Shown here: positions 57,030-64,000 of the stretch, piece after piece
Position numbering within the stretch: the stretch's first letter is position 1
Layout: each line of letters opens with the position of its first letter
Source of the DNA: an uncultured Bacteroidales bacterium
Lineage (GTDB): Bacteria > Bacteroidota > Bacteroidia > Bacteroidales > Paludibacteraceae
NCBI GenBank assembly: GCA_902774185.1
Contig: CACYHE010000005.1
Coordinates: 33,325 to 97,324 of the forward strand
Reading direction: 5' to 3'
DNA: 64,000 bases
Notes under the pieces: model-generated
The model's database searches: none
What the model was told of the DNA's origin: nothing
Seen by the model: only the letters and a program-made list of their open reading frames with translations
Translations under genes and position numbers: made by a program

Positions 57030-57061
57030 CTTGTGTATTTCAAATATTTGTAGTAATTTTG
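57030..57061 (+). promoter_or_regulatory. Promoter of the barrel protein gene
   Basis: CTTG, 20 bases starting TGTATTTCAAAT, then TAATTTTG. The start codon at 57071 is only 10 bases on, so the message is almost leaderless. Confidence 0.7.
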
Positions 57062-57070
57062 CAGCCGCTT

Positions 57071-57835
57071 ATGAAACGAATTGCATCCATACTCCTATTG
57101 GCTTGCCTGAGCGCCCTCGTTGCTTGGGCAGATGATAAACCGCAGCCTGCTTTCCAGATAGCGGATAACACGTTCTTTGATCCCAACCGTAAGGAGGAGA
57201 AGGAACCCTATGTCTTCCATGTCGATTATCGCGTGGAGGCGGGATACGTGCAGCATTGGCAAAAAACGCGCGCTATCAGTTATCCGGATATGTACTTGCA
57301 CGGTGTCCGTCTGGGTGCCACTTTCGCCTTTGCGATGCCGTACCATTTCTCCTTGCAGACCGGTGTGCTCTATACGCTGGTTTACGGTAAGACGGAGCAG
57401 CACTGGCGTTCGGTGGATGCCCCTTCGGTGCAGGTGGAGTATCTGAAGCACCGTGTGCTGGAGCATAACCTGACGATTCCCCTCCGCACCTATTATACCA
57501 TTCCATTGTGGAAACAGCTCAACCTCTTCTTCTATACCGGTCCGCAGCTGCATATCGGTATGGCGGAGACGGATTATATCCAGGACCACCTCAGTGCCGG
57601 AACCCGGACATGGTTGGAGAGTCAGGCTATCCCCGTCTCTACCTACGACCGCATGGCGGATGAGATCTGGCGCGCCAATATCCAATGGGGCTTGGGTGGC
57701 GGTTTCGAATGGGACTGTTACCGTCTGGAGTCCGGTTATGACTTCGGTCTGAACAACCTCGTTCGCCATCCTCAGTTGGATGGTCAGCACCTATCCGAAT
57801 GGGGTTGGTTCGTCAGCTTCAGTTATCGGTTCTAA
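57071..57835 (+). CDS. Outer-membrane beta-barrel protein
   Basis: A 254-residue protein with signal peptide (ASILLLACLSALVAWA). The start at 57071 is chosen from the promoter and signal; the ATG-like codon at 57059 lies in the -7 box. The mature part alternates hydrophobic strands and polar turns (VEAGYVQHWQKT, LGATFAFAMPYHFSLQTGVLYTL, LFFYTGPQLHIG, WGLGGGFEWDC) and ends in WGWFVSFSYRF, with the C-terminal Phe typical of barrels. PorT/OMP_b-brl-type proteins of this size are common in Bacteroidetes; no ligand can be named. Monocistronic; the C69 gene converges on it. Confidence 0.82.
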   Translation: MKRIASILLLACLSALVAWADDKPQPAFQIADNTFFDPNRKEEKEPYVFHVDYRVEAGYVQHWQKTRAISYPDMYLHGVRLGATFAFAMPYHFSLQTGVLYTLVYGKTEQHWRSVDAPSVQVEYLKHRVLEHNLTIPLRTYYTIPLWKQLNLFFYTGPQLHIGMAETDYIQDHLSAGTRTWLESQAIPVSTYDRMADEIWRANIQWGLGGGFEWDCYRLESGYDFGLNNLVRHPQLDGQHLSEWGWFVSFSYRF

Positions 57836-57849
57836 TCACACGTTACCTA

Positions 57850-59610
57850 TCACTCATGCATGATCTCCGGCGCCACCATCTTCAGGAAGGGTTCCGGTAA
57901 AGCCAAGCGGTTCGGTCCGCAGCTGTTGCCGTAGGGGTTACGCTTGAAATGACCGTTCTCTTCTTTGCGCTCCTGTCCGTCAATAAACTTGGTAATCAGA
58001 TAGATATAGAGCCGTTGCCAGTCCGCCACCAGGTTCTCTGCCTGTGAGCAGGAATAGGAGGTGAGGAAAGCACGTGCGTCTTCTTCATTCATCGCCGCTG
58101 CTTGTTCATCGACACCGGCTATCTGGGTATTGAACTTATCATCCCAAGCCTGTTGTTGTTCGCGAATATGCGGATACATGCGGCTGTACTTGGTGTACGC
58201 CCAGTTAGCCACCATGTTAAACGTCCACCATGCGCTGGTGGGAGAGAAGGTATAGCTGTCGCCGTTTCCTTGTTCAAAACACTCCGGCACATGGTTCAGA
58301 CAACTGTACATCGGTACGTAGCAACTGCATGCTGCATCGTCCACAGCGAACCAGAAGATACCGTATTTGTTATATCCGCGCATCTGGGATACGAAGGACC
58401 ATGCGGTCTGTTGGGTTGCCGTCGGACGCTCGTACCAGTATTGGAGCGTGTCTGTTATTTGTGATTGGTCATTTGTCATTGGTAATTTGAAGCCCAGACC
58501 GCCGTAACGCAGTTTGCTGTTCCATGGACCGGCATCGGTGCCTTGGGTGATATCCAGCGGCGTGCCTTTGTACTCATCCCGCATGCACTCTTTGACATCC
58601 TGCACGCTCACTTTCTTGTTCGGCACGATCCACAAGGGCATGTGCTCCCCTTCGGGGAGATTTGTGATTTGAGATTGGACATTTGACATTTTATTTTCTT
58701 TGAACGTCTTACCGGTGGCATAATCGAAATAGCGGTCCATGTCATCGGAGAAATGACGGAAGAAAGACCACACGCGTGCTTCGCAAACATACAGTCCGCT
58801 GAAATCAAACGGGTTATAGGCGGCTTGGAAAGAGAAGTCTTTGTCGGCTCCGGAGAAATATCCCTTCTCACGCGCGAAGTTAATAAGGTCTTTATCCCAC
58901 ATCCAGTCGCCATTGCATACGCAGTTCAGTTTCTTCTCCAAACGTTTCTGCTCTTTAGTCTTTTGTCTTTCGACTTTCGACTTGCCGATAGGCAGCGTGG
59001 TGATACGAGCCTGGTTGGCGTGACCGCAGATGGCGTTGTCGGGAACACGTACGGCTACCCAGTTGGCGCCTTTGCGTCCGGGACCTTTGCCGATGAAATC
59101 CATGATCCATATCTCGTTCGGGTCACCGAAAGAGAAAGACTCTCCTTCGGAGGCATATCCGTATTCGTTGACCAGCGTGATGAACCATTCGATGGCTTCG
59201 CGTGCCGTCTTACTGCGTTCCAAAGCGACATAGATGAGCGAACCGTAATCCACGCCGACGGTATCCCATAACTCTTCCCGTCCTCCCCAGGTGGTCTCAC
59301 CGATCGTCACTTGATGCTCGTTGGTGTTGCCCACTACGGTATAGGTGTGACGTACCTGCGGAATCTGACCCAACGGACGACCCGTGTCCCAGTCTTGTAT
59401 CTCACGCATCGCTCCTTCCGGATAATCGGCAGCCGGTGCAAAATGCAGGTAACCGTACATGCCGTACGAGTCCGCAGCATACGAGATAATCGTACTGCCG
59501 TCCAAGGATGCATCCTTGCCTACCAGGAAATTCGTGCAGGCGTGTAAAGGTGAAAGGTGAAAGGTGAAAGGTGAAAGGAGCAGCATAGCTGCTATAATCA
59601 TTTTTTTCAT
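57850..59610 (-). CDS. C69 family dipeptidase
   Basis: An exported N-terminal-nucleophile peptidase of family C69. The mature protein begins at Cys25 (HAC|TNFLVGKDASLDGSTII), the nucleophile freed by processing. Other marks are WGGREELWD, SFGDPNEIWIMDFIGKGPGRKGANWVAVRVPD and ICGHANQARI. Length 586 is normal for the Bacteroidetes form. The signal peptide core (SPFTFHLSPFT-like) is encoded by four CTTTCAC words (59541-59580), and three more word repeats occur in frame (58455-58489, 58661-58690, 58951-58983), giving LPMTNDQSQITD, KMSNVQSQITN and KSKVERQKTKEQ. The gene overlaps the upstream glycogen synthase end by 4 bases. Confidence 0.93.
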   Translation of the reverse strand: MKKMIIAAMLLLSPFTFHLSPLHACTNFLVGKDASLDGSTIISYAADSYGMYGYLHFAPAADYPEGAMREIQDWDTGRPLGQIPQVRHTYTVVGNTNEHQVTIGETTWGGREELWDTVGVDYGSLIYVALERSKTAREAIEWFITLVNEYGYASEGESFSFGDPNEIWIMDFIGKGPGRKGANWVAVRVPDNAICGHANQARITTLPIGKSKVERQKTKEQKRLEKKLNCVCNGDWMWDKDLINFAREKGYFSGADKDFSFQAAYNPFDFSGLYVCEARVWSFFRHFSDDMDRYFDYATGKTFKENKMSNVQSQITNLPEGEHMPLWIVPNKKVSVQDVKECMRDEYKGTPLDITQGTDAGPWNSKLRYGGLGFKLPMTNDQSQITDTLQYWYERPTATQQTAWSFVSQMRGYNKYGIFWFAVDDAACSCYVPMYSCLNHVPECFEQGNGDSYTFSPTSAWWTFNMVANWAYTKYSRMYPHIREQQQAWDDKFNTQIAGVDEQAAAMNEEDARAFLTSYSCSQAENLVADWQRLYIYLITKFIDGQERKEENGHFKRNPYGNSCGPNRLALPEPFLKMVAPEIMHE

Positions 59611-61175
59611 AATAATCGGGGGTTTTGAAGTTCGTCTAATCGGTTATCTCTTTTCTTCAGGGCGATGTCGTACGCCTGTCGGTAATATTTGAAGAAATGT
59701 TTCCAGTCCGCTTTCTTGGCTACAGCCGCTGCGGCTTTGCGTGCCACCTCTTTCTCTTCTCCGGTCAGCCGGTCGTAGCGTAACAGCGCTTCGGCGATAT
59801 TCTCCGTCACCAGTTCGAAGTTCGAATCGGTCCGTTCTACCACCACCACACCGAAGGAGTCTTTCTGTTGCGCCGCCCATACGCCGAAGCCGGCCAAGGA
59901 CGTGGTGATGGTCGGTACATGGAACGCGCAACTCTCCAGCGGCGTGTATCCCCAGGGTTCGTAGTACGAAGGGAAGACGGTCACATCCATACCGATGAGC
60001 AGGTCGTAATAGGTCTTGCCGAACAAGGGGTCATGACCGTCCAGGTAATACGGCACAAAGACCGCACTCACCTTGCCTTTGCGTGCCGGAGCACGGTCCA
60101 GATAGGGGATCATGACGAAGGCAATCACTTCGCGTTCAGGTTGGTCACTATGGTAGATCTTCTGCGCCAACTTATCCAGAGCGGATGCGAAGGCATCGAT
60201 ACCTTTGTTCTTCCATTCCTGTCTGCCGGAGATACATACGAAGAGCGCATTCTTGGGAACCACGCCGCCTAACATCCGTCCGGCTACTTCGCGTAAAGCC
60301 TCCCGTGCCTCCGCCCGTTTCTCATCAAAAGCCTTGCCTTTCGGTACGTAGGTCGGTTCGAAACCGTTGGGCGTAACGATGTCAACGGGTTTATCCAGCA
60401 GTTGTTTGCATTCGCGTGCCGTGATGTCACTCACCGTTGTGAAACAGTCCGCCCAATGGGCAGCTTGTTTCTCCACCGAATGTTTGGAAACCATATTCAG
60501 TTCGTATGCCATCTGGTCTCCGTTATACGCTTCGAAATAGTCGTACAACGGTTTGCCGTTTCCGGCGATGGAACGACCGATACATGTAGCGTGGGTGGTG
60601 AACAAAGTGGCAATCTGCGGACAATGGTCCTGCAGGTAGAAGACGGAGAAAGCGGTCTGCCACTCGTTAGCGTGGGCGCAGAAAGAGATCGCTTCGCTGT
60701 TAGACCGGCTTCGCCTGTTAGACCGCTTCGCTGTGAGACCGGCTTCGCCTGTTATATGACGATATAGACTCTCCATCATCATGCCTGCGGCGTAACCGAA
60801 CAGACAGGACTCGTCGTAGTCTCCGTATGCCGCATGGCTCTGCACTTGGAATTTATTCCAAGCCCAAGCGTAGATCTCATCTTTCTTCGGCCACAAGGCA
60901 TCGAACTTCAGCAAGATCGCGATCGGTTCTCCCGGAACCATCCAGCGTCCGATGCGGACGGGGATGTTCGCTATTTGTGATTTCCACTCTTTAAGAAGGG
61001 CCTTGTCCTCCTTAAAGTAGATATCGCTGTGGTCACCGAAGTCGGGACCGAAGAAAAATACTTTGTCGGGATGCTCCGCCTGCATCGAAGCGGCACGTGT
61101 ACTCAATACGGCATAGATACCGCCTACACGGTTACATACCTCCCAACTGGTTTCAAAAATATAATCCGGTTGCAT
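59607..61175 (-). CDS. Glycogen synthase, GT3-like (eukaryote-like) glycosyltransferase
   Basis: A 522-residue cytoplasmic glycosyltransferase. The opening FETSWEVCNRVGGIYAVLSTRA is the sugar-nucleotide/glucan site of the GT3 glycogen synthases, and FPSYYEPWGYTPLES near residue 403 is their E-x7-E motif. Middle marks are HANEWQTAFSVFYL and FTTHATCIGRSIAGNG, then FTTVSDITARECKQLL. It probably extends glycogen chains that GlgB branches. A repeat of four 17-18-base units (60691-60754) is translated in frame as TGEAGLTAKRSNRRSRSNSE between two conserved blocks. It is followed by the C69 gene and preceded by the PKD gene whose stop it overlaps. Confidence 0.9.
   Translation of the reverse strand: MQPDYIFETSWEVCNRVGGIYAVLSTRAASMQAEHPDKVFFFGPDFGDHSDIYFKEDKALLKEWKSQIANIPVRIGRWMVPGEPIAILLKFDALWPKKDEIYAWAWNKFQVQSHAAYGDYDESCLFGYAAGMMMESLYRHITGEAGLTAKRSNRRSRSNSEAISFCAHANEWQTAFSVFYLQDHCPQIATLFTTHATCIGRSIAGNGKPLYDYFEAYNGDQMAYELNMVSKHSVEKQAAHWADCFTTVSDITARECKQLLDKPVDIVTPNGFEPTYVPKGKAFDEKRAEAREALREVAGRMLGGVVPKNALFVCISGRQEWKNKGIDAFASALDKLAQKIYHSDQPEREVIAFVMIPYLDRAPARKGKVSAVFVPYYLDGHDPLFGKTYYDLLIGMDVTVFPSYYEPWGYTPLESCAFHVPTITTSLAGFGVWAAQQKDSFGVVVVERTDSNFELVTENIAEALLRYDRLTGEEKEVARKAAAAVAKKADWKHFFKYYRQAYDIALKKRDNRLDELQNPRLL
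60691..60754 (-). repeat. Four-unit tandem repeat inside the GT3-like synthase gene
   Basis: Units of 17-18 bases (GCTTCGCTGTTAGACCG and close variants) repeated nearly four times, in frame. Confidence 0.85.
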
Positions 61176-62182
61176 TATTGATGTTCGCCATCTGCGGCGA
61201 TTTTAGTTACATTGGTTAGTGTATTCAGTTGTGTGGGAACGGTGACGAACTTATTGTTGTCGGACCCTACGAAGGGCATGTACCATACGCCTTGTGCGTT
61301 CGCCCAATAGATACGGTTGTCGTGCGTATCCAAGGTCATCGCGGCGCATGGCGAAGCATCGATCTGTACGGCATTTGTGCCGTCGATATTTGCTACCCAA
61401 AGACCGTTCTGACGGTAGTAGATCTTACGGTTGGCGATATGAAAACCTTGCAAGTCCGGGAAGACCGTTTGCAGTTCGCTCAAGCGGAACTCATAGCCGT
61501 TATAGACCTGTACGGTATCTGTTTCGGTATTTAACAATGCTGCGGCTGTCCCGTCTATCTGCGCCTGTTCTGCCTGGGCACCGAAGATACGCTGGCGGTA
61601 GTCCCCTTCTGCGGTACGGAAAAGAACGGAATTGGTAGCAAGATCGTGGATAAAGAAAGACTTACGGATCGTGAGCGCCTCGTTATTCATTGTCAGGTCC
61701 AGACGCACTTCCGCTTCGGCATCCGGTTTTACGAAATAACAGGTGAACGAACTGCCTTTATCGCTTACCACCGAGTCCGTGATGAACCAACTATACTCCA
61801 AGGGGTAGTTGTACGGGTTATAGACATTGGCGTTGAAGGTGTAATCCTTGTAGATATAAAAAACCGTGTCCTCGCAAACGAACGTAGGGATGGTGTCATA
61901 CACCGTGATCTCTTTGGTCGCCGTACGGGATGATTTGTTATCCACTTTCAAGGTCACCACATATGTACCCGGTTTCTTATAGACATGCGACGGGTATTTG
62001 AGGGTCGATGTGGCACCGTCTCCGAAGGACCAAGCCCACTCTTCTCCCGAAGAGGACAAGTTCGAGAACGTGACCGTCTCGCCGGCTTTCGGTTTCTCCG
62101 GTGAATACGTAAATTGTACCTCTACTTTCTTACAAGCAATCACTGCGAAGCAGAGCATCAATAAGATCCAAATTTTTCTCAT
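61175..62182 (-). CDS. PKD-domain lipoprotein
   Basis: A 335-residue exported lipoprotein (MRKIWILLMLCFAVIAC, Cys 17). A PKD domain follows directly (residues about 20-100) with VTFSNLSSSGEEWAWSFGDGATS and YPSHVYKKPGTYVVTLKV, usual in surface glycan-related or adhesive proteins. The remainder is beta-rich, with a late six-bladed-propeller look (GLWVANIDGTNAVQID, TLDTHDNRIYWANAQGVWYMP), as in YWTD/NHL repeats. The start at 62182 gives the signal; two ATGs just upstream are possible. It overlaps the 3' end of miaA by 53 bases in another frame. Confidence 0.8.
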   Translation of the reverse strand: MRKIWILLMLCFAVIACKKVEVQFTYSPEKPKAGETVTFSNLSSSGEEWAWSFGDGATSTLKYPSHVYKKPGTYVVTLKVDNKSSRTATKEITVYDTIPTFVCEDTVFYIYKDYTFNANVYNPYNYPLEYSWFITDSVVSDKGSSFTCYFVKPDAEAEVRLDLTMNNEALTIRKSFFIHDLATNSVLFRTAEGDYRQRIFGAQAEQAQIDGTAAALLNTETDTVQVYNGYEFRLSELQTVFPDLQGFHIANRKIYYRQNGLWVANIDGTNAVQIDASPCAAMTLDTHDNRIYWANAQGVWYMPFVGSDNNKFVTVPTQLNTLTNVTKIAADGEHQ

Positions 62183-63074
62183 AATCATCATTGGCGTTCA
62201 GCCAGTGTATTTGTTCATCGCGCCGGAACCAAGTCATCTGTCGCTTGGCATAATGGCGTGTGTTTTGTTGTATCAATTCGATGGCTCTTGTCAAGTCATA
62301 GTCGCCGTCAAAATGGGCGAATAGTTCCCGATACCCTACGGTCTGCAGACTATTCAGTTGTCGTTTGGGATAAGCGGCTCTTGCTTCCTCGACCAACCCG
62401 TCTTCCACCATCTGTTCGACGCGTCGGTTGATGCGCGCGTACAATTGTTCCCGTTCCCGCTCCAGACCGATCTTGATGATACGGAAAGGACGTTGCTTGA
62501 GCGTGTGCGTGCGTTGGGACGAGTAGGGTTGACCGGTTGCCAGACAGATCTCGATACAATGGGTCAGACGGGCAGGGTTTTGTTGGTCCACTTCTTCCCA
62601 ATATGCAGGATCCAGTCGTTGTACTTCCTCCTGTAACCACCCGATACCGTGTTGCCTGTATTGCGTCTGAACCTGCTCCCGAATCTCCGATGAAATCGAA
62701 GGAAAATCATCCAAACCATGGCATACGGCATCGGCGTATAACATCGAACCACCGGTCATCACCACCACCGGATGGGTCTGAAAGAGTTCATCCAACAGAG
62801 CCAACGCATCCCGTTCGTACTGCCCGGCATTATAGTCCTGCTCCAAGTCCTTGGTAGCCACGAAATAATGCTGCACTCGTGCTTGTTCTTCCGCCGTCGG
62901 AGCAGCCGTTCCTATCGGAATACCCCGATAGATCTGCCGACTGTCACAATTGAGGATCGGACATCCGTAACGCTCCGCTACACGCAGCGACAACTCGGTT
63001 TTGCCCACTCCTGTCGGTCCAAGGATCAAAAACAAGGTTTTGATATTGGTTATTTGTAATTGGTCATTGGTCAT
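62130..63074 (-). CDS. miaA: tRNA dimethylallyltransferase MiaA
   Basis: Puts the dimethylallyl group on A37 of UNN-reading tRNAs, the step before MiaB (gene at 18405). Walker A is LGPTGVGKTELS, the binding loop NCDSRQIYRGIPIGTAAP, VMTGGSMLYADAV follows, and GYRE is near residue 260. Length 314. The annotated N-terminus (MTNDQLQITN) is a word repeat and lies on the 63038-63113 repeat tract; homologues begin a few residues before FLILGPTG. Either the repeat supplies the start codon or a non-ATG codon within it is used. The 3' end overlaps the PKD gene start. Confidence 0.95.
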   Translation of the reverse strand: MTNDQLQITNIKTLFLILGPTGVGKTELSLRVAERYGCPILNCDSRQIYRGIPIGTAAPTAEEQARVQHYFVATKDLEQDYNAGQYERDALALLDELFQTHPVVVMTGGSMLYADAVCHGLDDFPSISSEIREQVQTQYRQHGIGWLQEEVQRLDPAYWEEVDQQNPARLTHCIEICLATGQPYSSQRTHTLKQRPFRIIKIGLEREREQLYARINRRVEQMVEDGLVEEARAAYPKRQLNSLQTVGYRELFAHFDGDYDLTRAIELIQQNTRHYAKRQMTWFRRDEQIHWLNANDDYEKNLDLIDALLRSDCL

Positions 63075-63121
63075 TTAAATATAAAATCACAAATCACAAA
63101 TCACCAATTGTTTTGAATTTG
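63038..63121 (-). repeat. Word-repeat tract at the miaA start
   Basis: AAATCACAAATCACC and TTGGTCATTGGTC words cover the first codons of miaA and the spacer to the gene upstream. Confidence 0.75.
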
Positions 63122-63670
63122 TCAAAACATGGTTCCATCGTCGAAGCTCAGGTCTTGGAAACCTTCGTAGTCGATGTCGTTAAGGTCGTACTCGTCTTTG
63201 AACTCGTCATCGAACATGAAGTCATTGTCAGCCTTGCCGCCTACGCCTGCCAAAGGATCTTCGCTCTTCAGTTGTTTCGGCGCCTTACCGGTACTCTCTA
63301 CGCACTCAACACCGTTCATACTGCCGGCTTTGATCTCCTTGAGGGAACCGAAGAAATAACGCTCGAACATCGGATCGAAGATATAGATCAGACGTTGACC
63401 CTGTTCCTCAATCAAATCACTCAGACGGGTCTCGTTCATGACCATGTTGTCATACTCGAAGTTCGAATCCATCTCAACGAGCGTTACCTCTTGACCCTTC
63501 TCCCATTCGTCGTTGCACAGGAAGAACGATGTCATCTGGTCATCGGGGTACCCCACACTCTTCAAGATAGCTTCATGTAACTGCAGAAACGTAGCGTCTG
63601 CGTCTGCTTCAAACACGCGGCGGAAGTTCGGATCGCCTTCCTCACACGAAAAAGTAAATTTGTATATCAT
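63122..63670 (-). CDS. pRiA4b ORF-3-like (IS1096 TnpR-type) protein
   Basis: A 182-residue cytoplasmic protein of the family labelled plasmid pRiA4b ORF-3 or IS1096 passenger TnpR. Signature stretches are YKFTFSCEEGDPNFRRVFEA, ATFLQLHEAILKSVGYPDDQM and FFLCNDEWEKG. The last 50 residues are very acidic (FMFDDEFKDEYDLNDIDYEG). Despite the mobile-element name, there are no transposon ends here and it sits in a housekeeping operon before miaA, so it is a normal chromosomal gene of unknown role. Its own promoter is at 63731-63762. Confidence 0.85.
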   Translation of the reverse strand: MIYKFTFSCEEGDPNFRRVFEADADATFLQLHEAILKSVGYPDDQMTSFFLCNDEWEKGQEVTLVEMDSNFEYDNMVMNETRLSDLIEEQGQRLIYIFDPMFERYFFGSLKEIKAGSMNGVECVESTGKAPKQLKSEDPLAGVGGKADNDFMFDDEFKDEYDLNDIDYEGFQDLSFDDGTMF

Positions 63671-63730
63671 ATTCAGTACACTTTAGCCATTAGCCATTAG
63701 CCTTTGGCCATTCTTTGTCAAAATCGGCTG

Positions 63731-63762
63731 CAAAAGTACAAAAAAAAAATGACATACACAAG
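63731..63762 (-). promoter_or_regulatory. Promoter of the pRiA4b-like/miaA operon
   Basis: On the minus strand: CTTG, 20 bases starting TGTATGTCATTTTT, then TACTTTTG. GTCATTTTTT also pairs with AAAAAATGAC 16 bases upstream (63752-63780 region), so the same bases could form a terminator arm for the gene that ends at 63801. Confidence 0.7.
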
Positions 63763-63800
63763 CGCGCGCGTCATTTTTTCTTATTTTATAGGAAGAATCC

Positions 63801-64000
63801 TTAGCACAAGCCTCTCTCGTGAGCCAATTGAAGCATGTATGCTTTCGCCGCTTCGTACTCATTGGGGATCAGTCCGTCTAAGATTGCATCCTTGATAGCC
63901 ATCTTTAGTTCGCCTACCGTCGAACAGGGTTCCAAATGCAATATTTCCATGATTTCATCGCCTTTTACGGGCGGTTGGAAGTTACGGATACGATCCCGTT
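63801..64000 (-). CDS. C-terminal end of an HD-domain CCA tRNA nucleotidyltransferase (partial)
   Basis: Only the last 65 codons are in the window; the rest lies beyond base 64000. The translation RIRNFQPPVKGDEIMEILHL, then EPCSTVGELKMAIKDAILDG and IPNEYEAAKAYMLQ, matches the C-terminal domain of CCA-adding/poly(A) polymerase family proteins of Bacteroidetes (G-x-E-I-M-E-x-x-x-L-x-P-C, then VG.LK.AI.DAIL.G.I.NE...A). The function is to add or repair CCA at tRNA 3' ends, needed here as the tRNA-Pro gene lacks encoded CCA. Too short to check the catalytic domain. Confidence 0.75.
   Translation of the reverse strand, partial: RDRIRNFQPPVKGDEIMEILHLEPCSTVGELKMAIKDAILDGLIPNEYEAAKAYMLQLAHERGLC

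Noticed and set aside
63122..63670. Mobile element, from the IS1096/pRiA4b family label
   Set aside because: No transposase or inverted ends; the gene sits in a normal operon with miaA.

Overview
The window looks like a chromosome segment of a bacterium in the order Bacteroidales, probably an uncultured gut or rumen lineage. Four things point there. There are 13 promoters of the Bacteroidetes type (TTG, exactly 20 bases, TAnnTTTG). Starts generally lack Shine-Dalgarno sequences. A SprE/PorW-like component of the type IX secretion system (T9SS) and proteins with T9SS sorting tails are present. Several families are typical of the phylum: DUF4270, DUF5715, SecDF fusion, RHS with DUF6443, and a GT3-like glycogen synthase. 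The genus cannot be named from this sequence.

Layout. 1-14795 (+) is a run of large secreted surface proteins: Listeria-Bacteroides repeats, Cys/Trp modules and a 1760-residue giant. It includes an untracked 45-residue peptide gene and ends in an outer-membrane barrel protein. It continues within 2-15 bases into tsaB and the sprE/porW-like gene (to 18166). Then come tRNA-Pro(GGG) (-), miaB, a structured leader with a micro-ORF, greA and a HIT protein. An M13 peptidase (-) and a FeoB-like protein are divergent. secDF-clpP-clpX (+) follow, then a DUF4270 lipoprotein and a short glycogen synthase (-), divergent from panC-pdxB. parE comes next. The minus-strand block 36654-43352 reads glgB, a TlpA-like thioredoxin, nagB, cysS and two small lipoprotein genes.

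43353-44038 has no protein gene. It holds the glgB promoter, a 28-bp inverted-repeat element and a complete candidate small RNA unit (promoter, long hairpin, terminator). 44039-53649 (-) is an AT-rich RHS polymorphic-toxin locus: a small secreted protein, a T9SS-tailed protein, two RHS/YD proteins and two candidate immunity genes. Its promoter has a palindrome over the start site, and a membrane TPR-HTH regulator gene lies upstream. pepD, a 73-bp minisatellite, a barrel protein, a C69 dipeptidase, a GT3-like glycogen synthase, a PKD lipoprotein, miaA, a pRiA4b ORF-3-like gene and the end of a CCA-adding enzyme gene fill the rest.

The most striking thing is not a gene. More than 20 places carry short stuttering word repeats (7-18 base units, a few word families, both orientations). 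They make up whole spacers inside operons and also sit in frame inside housekeeping proteins (TsaB, SprE, MiaB, PdxB, ParE, CysS, GlgB, PepD, MiaA). They even form signal-peptide cores and supply start codons. I see almost none in the AT-rich RHS region. I know of no described element of this kind and rate it the best candidate for something new. The small RNA unit, the RHS locus with its operator-like palindrome, and the palindromic GCGTATGTCA promoters come next.
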